From: Myoxocephalus aenaeus
Lineage: Eukaryota; Chordata; Actinopteri; Perciformes; Cottidae
Direction of reading: 5' to 3'
NCBI GenBank assembly: GCA_038501785.1
Contig: JBAMJR010000051.1
Location: 7,455,501-7,519,500 of the forward strand
DNA length: 64,000 nucleotides
In this document: positions 13,176 to 27,415 of the stretch, piece by piece
Layout of the letters: every line of letters begins with the position of its first letter
How positions within the stretch are numbered: position 1 is the first letter of the stretch
The notes under the pieces: generated by a model
Databases searched by the model: none
The model's input: only the letters and a program-made list of their open reading frames with translations
Told to the model about the DNA's origin: nothing
Translations under genes and position numbers: made by a program

Positions 13176-16100
13176 ATTGCAAGTGGCCCTTGTGACAGAA
13201 TCTACTGTAGCATCTATTTCACTCAGTGCACAGACATTTATGTAATAGCAATATCGTTCAGTCAGATATCAAAGTCAAATTGATGGATCCGGTAATTCAG
13301 CTCATTTAAGACCAGAGCAATGAGTGAGTAAGGCTCGAGTGCAACTGTCCCACGATTCCACACTTTTACAGCTTTAACACGTCAGCTACTATAAACAAGG
13401 GCCAATTGCTCTTCCATTTAGGGATTCAAATTCTGAGGGCAAAAAAACTAAACAAAAAAAACTCATTTTTACAAAAAAACAACCTACAAAACAGCAAGAA
13501 TTATTAAATAACAGACCATAGTCACTTTGACAATATTGATTACTCGTACATCTACTCTTTCACACCTTTCCACTGAGTTGCATATTAAGGGTCACTTTTT
13601 CACAATGGTCATTAATACCTACTGTAGCTACATACTATACAATTGTATGTGTGAAAAAGAGAGAGTGATCACCTCGAGCGGAGATTGAGAGATTGGTCGC
13701 CGGTGCCGCTTGAACACCTTAAAAGACACTTGACACGAAAAAGATTCACTCCACAAGACTGCCACAGCAATAAGGACGCCAACATCAATACTGGGCTATG
13801 TCAAGAGTCAAATATATATTTTCCCACAGTTAACCAGTCAATGTAGATAGCGAAGCATGTCGAGGAGAGGACACTGTCTCTGGTGTGGAGTTCTGCTGAG
13901 GCGTAGCTTTGAGATCAACACCTCACCGACACTAGAAGACATTCTGACCACCAGGAGAGTGAGATCTGGATGAAGTGCATTCCGTTAATGTCGTTACACA
14001 ACCACTTTCACCTTGAGGTGTAAAACTGCTCCACTGTTAAAATCCTTTTTTAGACCACCAGGAAAGTGATGCGACGCTTGGCACAGAGGGAGCGCGCTGC
14101 TGGCAGCAGTTGTTGTTGATTGTAATTCTACATGGTCTCGCTGCGTCTCTTTCGGAGTGTGGATTGAAGCCCTTTATGACATGCTTATTATTTAAAAAAA
14201 AAAAAAGCAGGAAAAAAAATTAACAGAGCTGCCATCCCCTGCTTCTCACCTCGAATGGTTTGTTCATTTTTTTCAGAGAGTGACCTGTTTTGTCCTGAGC
14301 AAAACAAGCAGGAGCTTAGTGCATACAAACCCTCCAAACCGCTTTTTAAAATCTGACAATCTGAAGACCGGTGGGTAAACGTACACAAGTGATGCTGCAC
14401 CGTTCGGCGGTTACCCTTTAATAAGTTCATTGACGCAAACTTATCGCTGTAGTCTTGAGAAAAGCTTCTCAACAACATTTGGAGGGGAAAAAAAAACAAC
14501 CGAACAGTTAACGTCACATTTCATTTAGTCAAAAGCGAAATTTGAAAGGTTATTAGTTTCCGTCCCTACGATCTAATTCAAACCAATTCAGTGACTGGAA
14601 TGGATACGATAATGAAATCTTCCAAACAATGAAGACGATTAGTTTCCCGGTTACAGAAGATGTGTTTAGAGGGCATCCGGCACCAGGTGCAAACATAAAA
14701 CGGCTTCAGGTAAAAGTCACTAATGCCATTCCACCCAATCCGGTCTTACATGGCTCAATGTGGTGAACTCTTCATGACGATATGATTTGGAACTAACACC
14801 GAGGAAGCGGAGGATATCACAGATGCCAATACGCACAAAGACAATTGACCTTGTTTACACCACCTAGTTTAGCTCTACAGATTTGTTTTAAATAGCACAG
14901 CATTGACATCTATACAGTGACGACACTGCCAACTTGTCACTTACACATCACATCACGCGCTACCCCACAGTACGCGCCTAGTCACTAGAAAAAAGCTATC
15001 AGACTTCAATAGTAAGCCACTTTCGGTACAATTGCAAAAAGATGTCACAGGATTTTTTTTTTTTTTCGTTTTCTTTATCTGTATTTCTATAAACAATGGA
15101 AGGTAATCTACCTAGTAATAAAAACCAAGAACTCAACATTAGACAACGTTTTCTACACCGTAACAATTCAAACAGTAAAGCTTGTGAAAAGATTTTCTTT
15201 TGGAAATATCTGACGGCCCTGTCGACAAGTAATTACAAAAAAAAAAAAGCAATATATATCTTTTAAACAAAACGACGAACACATTTTCTCTATGAGCAAA
15301 AATTATGTTTCAAAATGTTTGTGGATATCACCGCCCCCCCACCCCCCACAAAACAAGAGGATATTACTGTTATAACATTCAGGTATTCAGATATTGTAGA
15401 AGAATCTTGTCATATTGGAATGGCACTCAGCTCTGGAACATTATCGTTAAGAACTGCTGATCATTTTTAACATTTCCACTTAACCATAAATATGCAAGAC
15501 CTCTTTGTATTTTCAGTGCATACATATATTATTGCATCTACCAGTCATATTGATAATGACAAGTTCATTAAAGCCTGTCACAGATAAACATAAATGAATG
15601 CTAGATTTGGGAGCATTATTTCATGCTTATAGTCTTAACAGACAAGCAACAAAATCACAAATTGGACTCAATTACTAGTTTTGGGTTAGTCAGGCTGTTA
15701 TGAAGACATCTGTAGCATTCACACCAAGAGCGTGTGACCGTTTGTTATTTATCCAAATTCAAGTCAGTGCATAATAACACGCAAAGGGGTTCATTGTCTA
15801 AACTGGATTATTATTATTATTATTATACCTGTTGTGAGACTCCACAAGTGCCAATTCTCAGGACGGAATTATCTTAAGAGCTCAGTCTTAAGGAAACGGA
15901 CACGTCACACTATCCAAACAGCAACGAGCTATTAACAGTCTGAATTTTACTTTTTGCACCCAATATTGCCCTATTGAGTATTTGTAACCACAATCTGCTT
16001 TTTAAATGAAACGTGTCAGTATTGCCAGTATGTCGCCATTCTTCAACAACCAACTGCGGTGTCTAAAACCGCACAATTCGATTGCGTCGCCCTGAAGCAC

Positions 16101-16278
16101 GAGATGTCTGTAGACTGGTACAGACAGCTGAGTCATACTTTAGGAGTGAATTTGGGAAGCATGTTGTTAGTGTTAGTACCACGGGTTAAAACTGAGAGCG
16201 CACACAGGTAATCCTCTGGCATGTTACAATGCACTGACTAGTTTAGTCTTGAACATCTTCCTCCCGTGTTTTCTGCTA
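12441..16278 (-). other. Probable long 3' UTR of mafg
   Basis: The stretch follows the mafg stop codon. It is AT-rich and noncoding, with many T runs on the transcribed strand. The first convincing distal minus-strand AATAAA is at 12462-12467 (tttatt on the plus strand), implying a 3' UTR of about 3.8 kb. A 3' UTR of several kb is known for mammalian MAFG. The long GT/CA array at 13103-13170 would fall inside it. The extent is inferred. Confidence 0.45.
13103..13170. repeat. (AC)n microsatellite, about 68 bp
   Basis: Uninterrupted AC dinucleotides, seen directly. Read on the mafg-sense strand it is a (GT)n run, probably inside the mafg 3' UTR. Threonine-histidine or cysteine-valine open frames across it are artefacts of the repeat. 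Confidence 0.97.
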
Positions 16279-16869
16279 CTACGACCTAGCCCCCGTTTTG
16301 GATTTGATGATGGTGATGACGCTGGTGGCAGCTACTTTACCAGGGATGAGGGGCCCTATGACAGAGGACATAGGTCCCCTGGCTGAGGTGACGGGGTTGC
16401 GGGCCACAGTCCTCGCAAAGCTCTGGAGGGCCTCGTACTTTGAACGCAGAGCGTCCAGCTCCACCTTCATGCTGGCATTCTCCATGGCCAGCTTGTCCAC
16501 TTCCTGCTGCAGCTGAGACTTCTGCTTCTCCAGCGCCTCTTTCTGGGTGACACGCTTCACCCGGCAGCTGGCAGCGTAGCCCCGGTTCTTCAGGGTACGC
16601 CGCCGCTGCTTCAGCTGAAGGATTTCATCCTTCGTCAGGCCCCGTAGATGCTGGTTCAGCTCCCGCACCGACATGGTCACCAGCTCGTCGTCTGTCAGGC
16701 TGGTGCCATTTTCTCCTGGCTCCCGCTTCACCTGTGAACAGGGGAATAGTAGGTGTTGGTCTTCATATTAGCATTTAACACTGGTTCCTTCACGATTTGA
16801 CAACTTCAATGCAGTGTCACACATGTCAATTACCTTCAAGGCCTTGTTTCCCTTGTGTGTGGTAGTCAT
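16279..16869 (-). CDS. mafg: Small Maf bZIP transcription factor MafG
   Basis: MafG has no activation domain. It binds MARE/ARE sites in the nucleus as a homodimer or with CNC and Bach proteins such as Nrf2. Coding exons are 16869-16834 (12 codons, starting MTTTHKGNKALK) and 16731-16279. Together they are 489 nt, giving 162 residues, the same length as human MAFG. The splice AAG|GTG restores the VKREP segment, a known SUMO site at Lys14 in mammals. The extended homology region spans about 24-47. The basic region has the Maf signature NRGYAASCR at 61-69. The leucine zipper runs about 79-115. The tail ends VITIIKSKTGARS, typical of MafG rather than MafK or MafF. An upstream noncoding exon is likely, because the first coding exon starts in mid-intron context. 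Confidence 0.96.
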
Positions 16870-17706
16870 GCCACGAGAGCCGCGTCCACCTGTGCTGCTG
16901 GTTGGTCTGTGGGGAAGAAAAGTCACCATCAGCATATAGAACAATACCACCACAAATAAAAAGAATGTAGGAGGAACATCTCTGTGAAATACACCATTGT
17001 GTATTTTCTGGCAAAGAGGCTACGGCATGACAACGTCCTTCAAATACACAAAGCAGAAAGTGGGTCAAGGATGACCTCCTTGCAAGTGATGCCAATTCCA
17101 TTCAGCGAGTGGTGTCTGGACTATTACTGCACCTGTCACTATGAGCAAATACCTTGGTGGTATGCATTTCCCCCTCCACCATAGATGTCTCACTTGAATC
17201 CTGCCCTGCCTTCAAACAGCAGGGTGTTGAGACACAAGGAGGATGACATTTAGTGGGCTGGCAGCAATTCACAAAGATTTCAAAAAGGTGAAGTCACTTC
17301 TGTAGAGCAGAAACAGCAGAGGATGCAGGTGGACTGAAACAAAGCGTTCAGCCTTTCTCCTGTACATGCAACTACAGCCAAACTATGTCACAGAGGGACA
17401 CAGGGCAGGCGTTCACCTACTGTCCGAGCTATCCAGTCTAGACAGCCACACCTGTCTAGATTTGTCTGGTGTGCGACTACAGTATAATCCCATAAAATCA
17501 ATGGGGAAAAAAGGGATATGCTGTAATACTGCAGAGCCTCAGCTCCCGTCCAGAACAACAGGGCTGCACTGCAGTTTATTTTGTCACATCAGTACTGAGG
17601 GAACACCTCGACAAACTGTGCAGACGAGAAATCTAACCTACTGGTGTTAAGAGAGAGAGAAGGCTGGGTGCCTTTCACTGTGTGAGCTCTGACACAGGAT
17701 AGGCAG

Positions 17707-17810
<104 letters not shown>

Positions 17811-20800
17811 CCCCCTGGGTGCTTTACACTACACACAGAAAATGCTGCGTCAGCGACACAGGCACCCACCACAGTGAGCCCAGCCAGCACATTGCCTCTG
17901 TAAGCTGATTTACGCAGCCCAGCAGTGTGTTTGTACTGAGCAGATAAACAAATGCATGTGGGTTCTTACAACTTTTTCGTGTCGAAACCGGAAAACAAAA
18001 GAATCCCCCCAAAAAGAAGCTGCATGTGTTCAAAGCCTACACGCCCACTCAGATAATCATTATGTATATGTATAATGAGTGAAGAGAAGCTCAGTGAAGG
18101 AGGGGGGGGGGAGATGAGTCGTAGCTCGGAAGTGCACTAAGATGGGCAGGATATTTCCATGGCAACAAAAGGGTGCTACAGGTGGACCGGTCACCTGAGC
18201 CAAACAGGCAGAGACAGACGCTTGTTAAAAATGACCTGAATACGACACTATCACAAAGGCTGGGGACATAACATGAGGTCAGATTGTGACACGCATTCTT
18301 GATGCTTTCACTTCAAAAAGTCCTCTGGCTCCTCATAAAACGGCAATGTTTCCATGCGCTGTAGAGGCCCATATTAAAAAAGCCTTTCACGTTCCGCGGA
18401 GGACTTTTTAAATGCGATACTTTCATCCCTGTTGGGCTGGCTATGAATAGCTGACTGATAGTAACACCTACCTTTCACTGGCCTTTGTGGTGACTCATTT
18501 CCAGTAAGCATTTGGACCACAGATGCAAAACATAATGGGATAATGGTCTGCCTGATGATGCACAGATAATGGACAAATAGACAGGAAAGTACTCCACTAA
18601 TAGCTACTGGGATGAGAGTCTATAAAAAAAAAAGATTCATGTAAGCCGATCATTTTCCCCTCAGCCGCCTAGACTCAATATTGTTCAAAAAACTGTTGGA
18701 ATCTTAAATGGAGAGAAATGGCACATTGTCCAGGTTGAAGAGGCGTTTTTCTGTCAAACAGCTGTGTAGGGTAACATAGTAGGCACGGCTTGGCATGGCT
18801 AAGAGCTCACCATATGACACTGTGGAATGATTGAGCCCCGGCTCCAACCCTCCAGCGCAGGCTGCTGCCAACAGACGGCTACCAATGACAGGGCATGGCA
18901 GCTCAACACAGACAAGGTCCAATGCACAGCTGCTCCCTTCCACTACCAGGCATGTCATACCTCACAGAGACAAAGAGGCATGCTCACACAAGCACAAAGA
19001 AAAAACACTTAGAATCGTCCCCCCCCCAAAAAAAAGAGATATGTGACGGGGATTTTTTTTTTGACTTGCTGCACTGATTTGATTGCAATAGAATGCCCTT
19101 GCATTTTCACAAGTTCGCCCTCTTAAGAGACGCGACCGAGGACACGAGACACACCGATGTCCTCCTTGCACACCTCCTCTTAATGATTTCACGTCTTTTG
19201 TGTGCGTCTGGCAAAAAGGAGCAGGAGACGAAAGCTGCGGCTCGGAGCACAGGGGCAGCGGAGGCAGGGAGCGAGTGCAGGGACACCAGCGTCTTTTGTA
19301 GGTGCTTGCTGAATTTTTATGAATCGCCTGGAAGAACGCTGACAAATCAGAGCTGATTGCTTGTGGAGGAGAGACATCACACCCACAGGAAATAGAAAAT
19401 CGCTGAGTGTGGTCACCCAGAGAAAGAGAAGGAGGGGATGGTGAGAGAGACGGACAGAGAAAGAGAGAGTGGCGAAGAGAGGGTGAGAAGAAAGAAAGAG
19501 GATGAGAGAGAGAGAGAGAGAGAGCAAACAGCCTTGTGAAAAATGCACGCTCGACACATTTAGAGGAGCTTGAGAAGAACAGGTTGAGAAAAAAAATGTA
19601 CTGATCTCAGCAAGGACCAAAACCAAGGTGCCAATTAGGAAGTTGTGAAGTTGAACTAACACGATGAGAACAACCCAGCCAACCTTCAAAAGCTGTCTGT
19701 GTTCATCTAAATCTATAGAGGGCAGGTGGGGTCGGCTTAGGTCCAGACTCGGGGGGTGGGGGGGTACTCTGGTGGGATAAATGCTGATGTGACATGATAG
19801 GTCCGGCCTTGAGCCCGTGTCATGCTTTAATGATCTCATCCCCTCCACAGGATCTCTCCAGGGGGGCTGCCAAGGATGGACACCATTAGCTAGGGGACCC
19901 TTTGTTGAGGGGGAGCCGAGACTACAGCATCCACGCACCGCGTCCCCTGATGAATATTTATCACTGTCGTTCACCGCCTAAGGTGGGGGTGGCAGACGGG
20001 GGCGGGGGTGGGAGGCTGAATAAAGATGCTCAGGAGGTGATTCTTCAAGGATACATCCAAGGCTCTTCCATCAACGGCTGTCTCAAAATGGCGGCAGGCT
20101 GGTGGGGGCGGCGAGGGGGAGGGTTTCTGGTGCTGGAGGTGGCATGCATGGGGGTTCAGGGCTGCAGGGAGAGCCAGCTCCACTTGACAGCGGTGTAACA
20201 AGATTATCAGGGCCATAAGAGCAAACAAAAACCCCAGCAACCTGCCTCAGAATCCAGATTACAACAGCGGCTGCACTCTGAATACTAAACATGGCTGGGG
20301 AGGACTAACGGGGCACCGGCTTTCCTGAGACATGACAGCGGATTGCTTATCACGAAACTAATCAAATGCACATGTATCCTCTCACCAGACGGATTACCAA
20401 AACCACATATACATTTAACTTGTCAGGATGGCCAATTCTTGAGAATAAGCGCCCGAGCACATGGCAGCGGCATTTTGCTAATGAAGTGAATAAAACTAGA
20501 CAGTGGAGGTGCATGCTGATGAAAGACTGTTTTCAGGAAAGCACAGCCGGCATCCAACAATGGCAACTCAGTTCTGTGAAACTCACAGCTGAATATCATC
20601 TCACACCAGACAATGCATTTCCCTCAAAAAGAGCAGAAAAATGGCTCTTTTTGCTCATATGCCTATAGTTTAAATGTCTCCGCTCTGCTATGACCAGTCC
20701 AGACTATTAAAAGGATTGTGGAGCCACGAGAGGGGACACAGGAGCACCGGTCTCAATACATTGTCTTTGCTAAACCTGCACATCTTAAGACGATTAACAC

Positions 20801-23800
20801 AACGCACAAGAAGAGAGCTGAATGTGAAATCAGTATGATCACCTATTCAGTTCACCTGATCAATAATGTATGAGACTTGTAGCCTCTCGCTCCATTATCA
20901 CGGACTTTCCACAGGAAATAGAATGACGGTAACCACAAAGATACTGAAAAGCACATAAGGAGATAAAGTGTGTAAAAAATGTAATAAATGTCAGGACGTT
21001 CTCATCAAGCTTGGACTGCTTATTTGTACTCTTGGCCACTTGCTCTTTCAGGGTTGAGCCTCTAGACACAGACAGACAACATTCCCCCCCCGCATGCAAT
21101 AAATAGCCAGTCTCAACACTTCATGCCTGATCAGGGACACTACTTTTACTCCCTCCCATCTAATTTGGAGTCGAGAAGATCGTCTTAATATTCCGATCTA
21201 ATCATTCTTCCCTTCAGCTGAGTGAAGTCAATTATCGAGCAAGCGGCATATGTTGGGCGCCATTTAACCGCAAATTAAAAATCAGACTCCTCTGATAGCT
21301 CTGGAAGAGTTTACTGGAAGACTGGTGGAAACTTGTATGTGGCGAAAACACAGTGGGAGTGTGTCTGTGTGAGAGAAAGGTACGACGGGAAGAGGGGAGG
21401 GAAGCTATTAACTACTAAGTATTCAGAGCGTGAAATAAGAGTGACAAAAAGAGGGAGAGGGGAAATCATTCAGCGGCTTTCAGAGGGAAATGTGATACGC
21501 TTGTAGTAGAGGGGAAATACTAAGCTAACACTTTTGACCAGTGAAGGTTCGGGGGCAACGCTAAAATAGCAGTTAAGCAAAATCTTATATGACCGCCTTT
21601 TGGAAGGACTGACCCTGAAGAATAAATACAGTATAATTTAAGGGTTAAAGCACGGCTGAAGGGAACGAGGACGGCTCACGTGCATTCCTATAAAGCCAAA
21701 CTGCAGGGTGATAAAATTATCCGGATCTTCTGGCGATCTACTGCATCTATGGGTCCATAGATCAAGCGCACTAGCGTTCCCATTAATCGGACCTCCTAGC
21801 CCTCGTTCTCATTCACATGAATGGAGGAAAGGAAACTACTTGGCTATTAGTGCATTTTACAAGTTTTAGGACTTATTGATTGATAAGGGCTATTTAAGAG
21901 TTCGTAGTGGAAAGTTGAAAAATGTATTATCCGCTGAGTTGCAGAAGTCTCTTTCCCAATGTAAGTCTATGGGAAAAAAAGTCTATTTTGGGCCCAACAG
22001 CATCACAAGACAGACCCTGAAGTTGTAATGACATATTTCGCCACTACAAACATTGACTTCAGAGCCCGACGTTCTTCCTCGGGCCTAAAACAGCTGTTTG
22101 CATCGGTCTCTACACTGTCCTGATATTGTTCTCATGTACAAATGATGTCATGCTAAATAAATACAAATGCTGAATACGCCACATTCTATAAATCAACAGA
22201 TCAGTAAACTAAAAGGATTTAGGGAGAAGAAGTGCCCTTTTCCCACAGCTGTAAACAAAGATAATAAAAAATAAAAACAGAAGACAGATTTTCTACCTAT
22301 GTGTGCTTATCATTAGACTTGTTATTTGTAGCTACAACTGGGGCATTAGGTTTGGTAGCCTACACGCAGGGTAAATGTTCAGTCTTAGAAAAGTGATAAT
22401 AAGAAAATAACTGACAACCCTCATGCTGGACCTTTATTTATAATACATTTATTTTGATTGCATTGATTAGAGATGACAATGTAAAGAGATTATAAATGTT
22501 CATAATAGTGATATTCACATTTAAAAAGCCATAAAATAATAAATAGTTCAGCTATTCCTAAAATAAGATCAAATCAGCGTTTTACGCTTATGGGTAAATG
22601 GTTTTAAGATAGTAATTATATTGTCAACGTGTGCTAATTCTGTCATTTATTGCTGGTCAGAATATTGGTAAACCTTCAGAATATTTATCAATATTATTGA
22701 TAAATTATCTCTTAATATTAATGATCTCTATTTGATACCTGAAAGTATAAAGCATTTCTGGTTTTAAGATGGAGACAAAAAGTAGAAGACGTTTGTTTCC
22801 TGGTGCAAAACATTCCACATTTAAAAAAAAAAAAACATTCAATCCTACTTTTTTTCTACAACGGTTTACATGCATGACTGAACCCTGATTATTTGTCACA
22901 AGGTGATAGACACCATACGATGATGTACCATGATAAACGCTGGCTCTGCCAAAGTACTGTAAATGGAAGCTGGCTGTGTATGTTATCCCATGCATGAGGT
23001 ACATTTATATCAGCAATTTGCATCCAGTTCATGTGGTTTAAAGTGAAAAACATGAATCACCGCCCTCAAGGAATTTAGTATGTTCTGAAGTCACTGATAA
23101 TGTGAAGCGTATTTAAAAGGGACTCGGATTAGACTGGTTTGCATTAACCAATGTTTCAATACATACAGAATCTATTTCCAAGCTCAGGAGCTGATGTTTA
23201 CTCTCGGAGCTGCTGTGTTAGTACAAGCAGAACGACGGGAGAAGAGACTTCATTGGCTTCCCAGAGTATCTGCCTGGAGGACTTGATTAAACAGGAAGAG
23301 AATAGCTCTTGATACTTCGGCCTTGCACTGGCAGAGGAAGTAAGGGTTGCAGGCAACCCACACACTGGCAAAATATCCAGGAGCTTTACTACATTGGTTG
23401 CATACATATTACAGTAAATGCATATTGCATTGACCCAACAGCAACAAAGCCGCCTTCGCAGCACAACAGGCTATAATAGAGCAGTTCAACACATTTGAGG
23501 CTTATGTCATTCAAAGTAAAATAATACTGAAATAATTCAAGCCTTTGACTGGTTCCACTGCACAGCTTTGATTCGGGGTGGATTCTCTTCAATTAAAAAC
23601 ACAACTCTGTGATAAGGCCATCAAACAAACAGAGCTCAGCAAGCAGTGAAGACACAAAAAAAAAAGGAGGAAAACAAATTCATCATCTGTTTTTTTCCTG
23701 CGGAGTGCTTTGATTCATAGTTATTACCTGGACTAAGTAACAAAGATGCTAATTTCTATTAATAACATTGCCACGGCTCAGTTCAAATTATGGCAAGTGA

Positions 23801-24084
23801 TTGATGATGTCTGCCGACAGGATATTTGATGGCGCCTCACACGATGTGGTTGCCCAAAAAATAAATAATGTAAATGTATTACAAAAATTACAATTGCGTC
23901 ATTCCAGAATGCAGTCGGAATAAATAATTTTGAGTTCAGTACCAAGAATGTTAACTCAGGTGCTCAATAATGTAACCCTCCTCTCAGTTCCTCACATATT
24001 TTAGCCTGAGCTGAAGCTTAGAAATGACTAAATCAAGTGCATATCGAAAAACGTAGAAGAGGAAAAAAGACGACGGTTAAATGG

Positions 24085-24235
24085 ACTTAAGGTAAGAGGA
24101 AGGTCACAAGTTTGATCCCAGAAGCAGTGTGCCCGTCCACAGATGAGCTGAAACTGTATTTCTTGAGCATGAAACTGAACACTGAGCTGCTCCCTCTGTA
24201 TCACAGGAGCTTCAGCTAAATAATACATGAGTGAA
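24085..24235 (+). mobile_element. Degraded tRNA-derived SINE fragment
   Basis: A pol III B-box-like ggtcacaagtttgatccc is followed by tcttgagcatgaaactgaac and a gctgctccct block. The order matches the body of common teleost tRNA-derived SINEs (B box, then a 'ttgagcaagacactgaac' type segment). The A-box half is not recognisable. The call rests on family recognition. Confidence 0.45.
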
Positions 24236-26960
24236 TACATATAAAAACAAATATACATAGTTCATGTTGTGTACCTAATAAATACCTCACTTTTAGAAAT
24301 AGACTATTTTTTATCTCCAAGTAATACAATATAGGCTGGACAAAGCAAGTAATACAGAATATGAAAGCTAGATCCTGTTGCATGTATAGCATAATTTAAT
24401 CAAGAAGAGTATAATCTGCATTTATTCATGAAATTTATTTACGAAAAAAAAACTGTTAATTTGATCAAGAGCCTATTCAGACAGTACTAATGGTTGTCTA
24501 ATGATCTGAGTTCCTTTCCAATGTGGGTTATACACTGCTTATCTTAGAACAAGGTCTCGCTATCTTTAACCTCCTCAGGAAATGTTATACATATCCAGCG
24601 AAGAACAAGTCTCCCAAAACTCTAAAAAGAAATGCATGGAAACCAACCATTTCTTCTTCCCTGCCTTTCTTCTTCCCCTAGTTTTACTTCGCCTCAGCCT
24701 TTTACAAAAACATGTTTTACAAAAACACGGGTACGGTTGCTTTTCACGTCTGATACGTCTCAAACATTAATCAGCCAAGATAAAAGTAGGTTACATGAGA
24801 AACAGCAGCCAGTGCACGGCTCTACGCTTATGCTCTCCATGTTCTGTTCGATATTGGATAATCTAAATTATGAACACACAGAGCGCCGTAATGAACATGC
24901 CAAGTCTAACTCCAGTTCCAAACAGAAAATCATCAAACACACTTGCTACTCCGTCTGGATGAAAGTAATACTTTGAGAAGTGGAGCGGGCATATCGCAAT
25001 GCTAAGCAATCATAATCCGCACTACACTTGCAAGAGGTTTCATCACCAACATTCCCTCCCTATTGCAAAAAAAAGAAAAAGAGGGAAAAAAACTATATTG
25101 ATCTTTTTCTCCCTTCCTTCCAGGCATTCCCATTTCCCCGTGCAGCTTAAGCAGCACTTTTGTGGACAAATCCTACATTTGTGTTCCTTTCTGGAGGCTA
25201 TCAATTGTCCTGAATAGGCGTAACTATTCCCAAGGCACAGCGGTGTTGGCCATACAGAGGTGTTGGTGGCCAGACTGTATTCTGTGTAAAATCTTGCCTC
25301 ATGTTTCATCAACCTCAAATATCCTCTTCCACCCTCCACCGCCTGCCCAGTCTGAGAAACGCCACTGGGTAGGAGTTGTGCACTCGGTTCACCTCTATTG
25401 TACCCAGCCTTATTTTATCTTCGCCACCACAATGCAAGAGGAGATAAATCTCAGCGCTGAGCTCCATCACTCCATGCCTCCATCCACACATCACACACAT
25501 CACACACCACTGCCGGCCCCATCGGCCTCTTGTATGGGCCCTCATCTGTTCTCGTTACCTGCAGAGAAAGGCAGGGATGGGCATTATGCTTTATTGCAAA
25601 GCCGAGCTTCTGATGTGGGGCTGGCCTGTCTGCTAAACACACTTCAATGCCCTGCTCGCATGAACAGAGATGATGAAACAAGTGGGATATCTGAGCAACT
25701 TCTATCTCTTTAGCCCTGCCTATATATGCTCAACAGTTTCCAAGGTGACTTTTCCAATTGCACAGAGATTCTCCATGGATAATTCATTACCTGCCCTCCA
25801 TAAGCTGCACTCTAATAGGCAGCACATTTCATCATGTCACACACAGGGAAACAAGGGCATCTGCCTCCCCAAAAATCAAAGAAATAAAGTGTTACACTGC
25901 ATTAAATCATATCACAAGCAAGTTGGCACGCTATTATTCAGCATACTATTAAATAATAATAAATAAACAAGGCATTTACAGCACGCCACACCCCCCCAAA
26001 ATACATATTTCCTTTTCCAGCATTGTATTTCAAATACCTACACCAGGTGTTGTTTTCAACTTCCCATACATCCCATCATTACAAATGACCCAATTCTAAC
26101 AGCCACTCGTTGCAGGACTCCATTATACCAACACATGGATAATATATTGCTTATTATGCATTTCTTAAATGGATTTGACATCGCAGTTGACATATAAGCA
26201 CTTAGTCTCAATGTACTCACACCCTGGTTTGTTGATGTACATCATGACAGCGCTGCAATAAAATGCCCATTCTCAGCTGCATGTAGATGAGGCTATTGAT
26301 AAATGCATGATGGTCATCACTTGATGCTCATGGCTCTTGATGATTGACTTGCACGACAGATCAGCACCATTTCGATCCATCTCCTTAATTACGGCGGCTC
26401 GCTGATAAACATCGACCCTTATCCACCGAGCAGACCTTTGTCCGGTGGTACCATGTTTCGGGGTGGATTCTGAAGACATCATTGTGATGATTCAGCACGA
26501 TAAAATACAACAAATACCGCTGCTCGTTTGATGGCTATGATAATAAAACAACATTAACTGGCTGGCTGTGATATTAAAAGCCAAGGACGGCTTGTTCGGC
26601 ACTGCCATTGTTACAATGTAACCAGTGGTTAAATGAATTGTCACTTCAGGTGAAACCAATTCAATCCGAAACGATGGCTTTTTGAAAGCATTATTAAAAA
26701 AAAAGATAAAAAGCCATGCATGCATTTAAAACAAATAAAAGCTGCATTTAAAAAAAAAAAAACACAACACGCGCCTGATTTTACAATCACGTTCATTATT
26801 CGACTGACACGTCACGGGGAGAAATATTGAAAACACCGACCTGATCTCGCTAAACCGCTGCCTCGGCTCGCGCTCGCTCCTCTTTCGCAACGAGGTGATG
26901 AAGCAGCAGGTTTGAACGGCAAGAAGCGCATGAGTTGACAGACCCGCCGAGACGCGCTGC

Positions 26961-27019
26961 GAGAGAAAGAGAGGGAGGGAGAGAGAGAGAGAGAGCGAGA
27001 GGGAGAGAGAGAGAGAGCG
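26961..27019. repeat. (GA)n purine tract near the mafg 5' end
   Basis: Almost pure purine, mostly GA dinucleotides interrupted by GC, seen directly. It sits about 400 bp downstream, in mafg sense, of the proposed first exon. Confidence 0.85.
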
Positions 27020-27415
27020 CGGGACACCCTTTTGGCAAAGTGTTTATCTCGAAAAAAGCAAACCTAGTTGCACAGTTTTGACATTCCGCGACTCCGTCCC
27101 CCAACCTCTCAGCGCCCGCTTGTGAAAGTGGCAAACAACTGCCCGCCTACACTACAACAAGCAGGGGAGGAAATCCCCGTTGCTCAGCCTTCCTACTACA
27201 ACCGTAGCAATTCAGCATCACGAGCGATTTCCTCAACCTCTGGGGGGGGGGGGGGGGTAAATATAAAATATAAATAACAGTTTAAGCGCAAACCGTCGGG
27301 CCGTCGCGCTTCAGCAAACCCCCAAATCTGAATGACATGTTTTATTCGCCGCTCATGTGTACAAAAGCTTTAGCTGCCATCTCAGCATAGTAGGAGCCCG
27401 ACCGTTGTCACTTAC

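Noticed and set aside
13014..13283. Thr-His and Cys-Val repeat open frames across CA arrays, also at 17.6-17.9, 31.0 and 61.1 kb
   Set aside because: These are translations of dinucleotide repeats, not genes.
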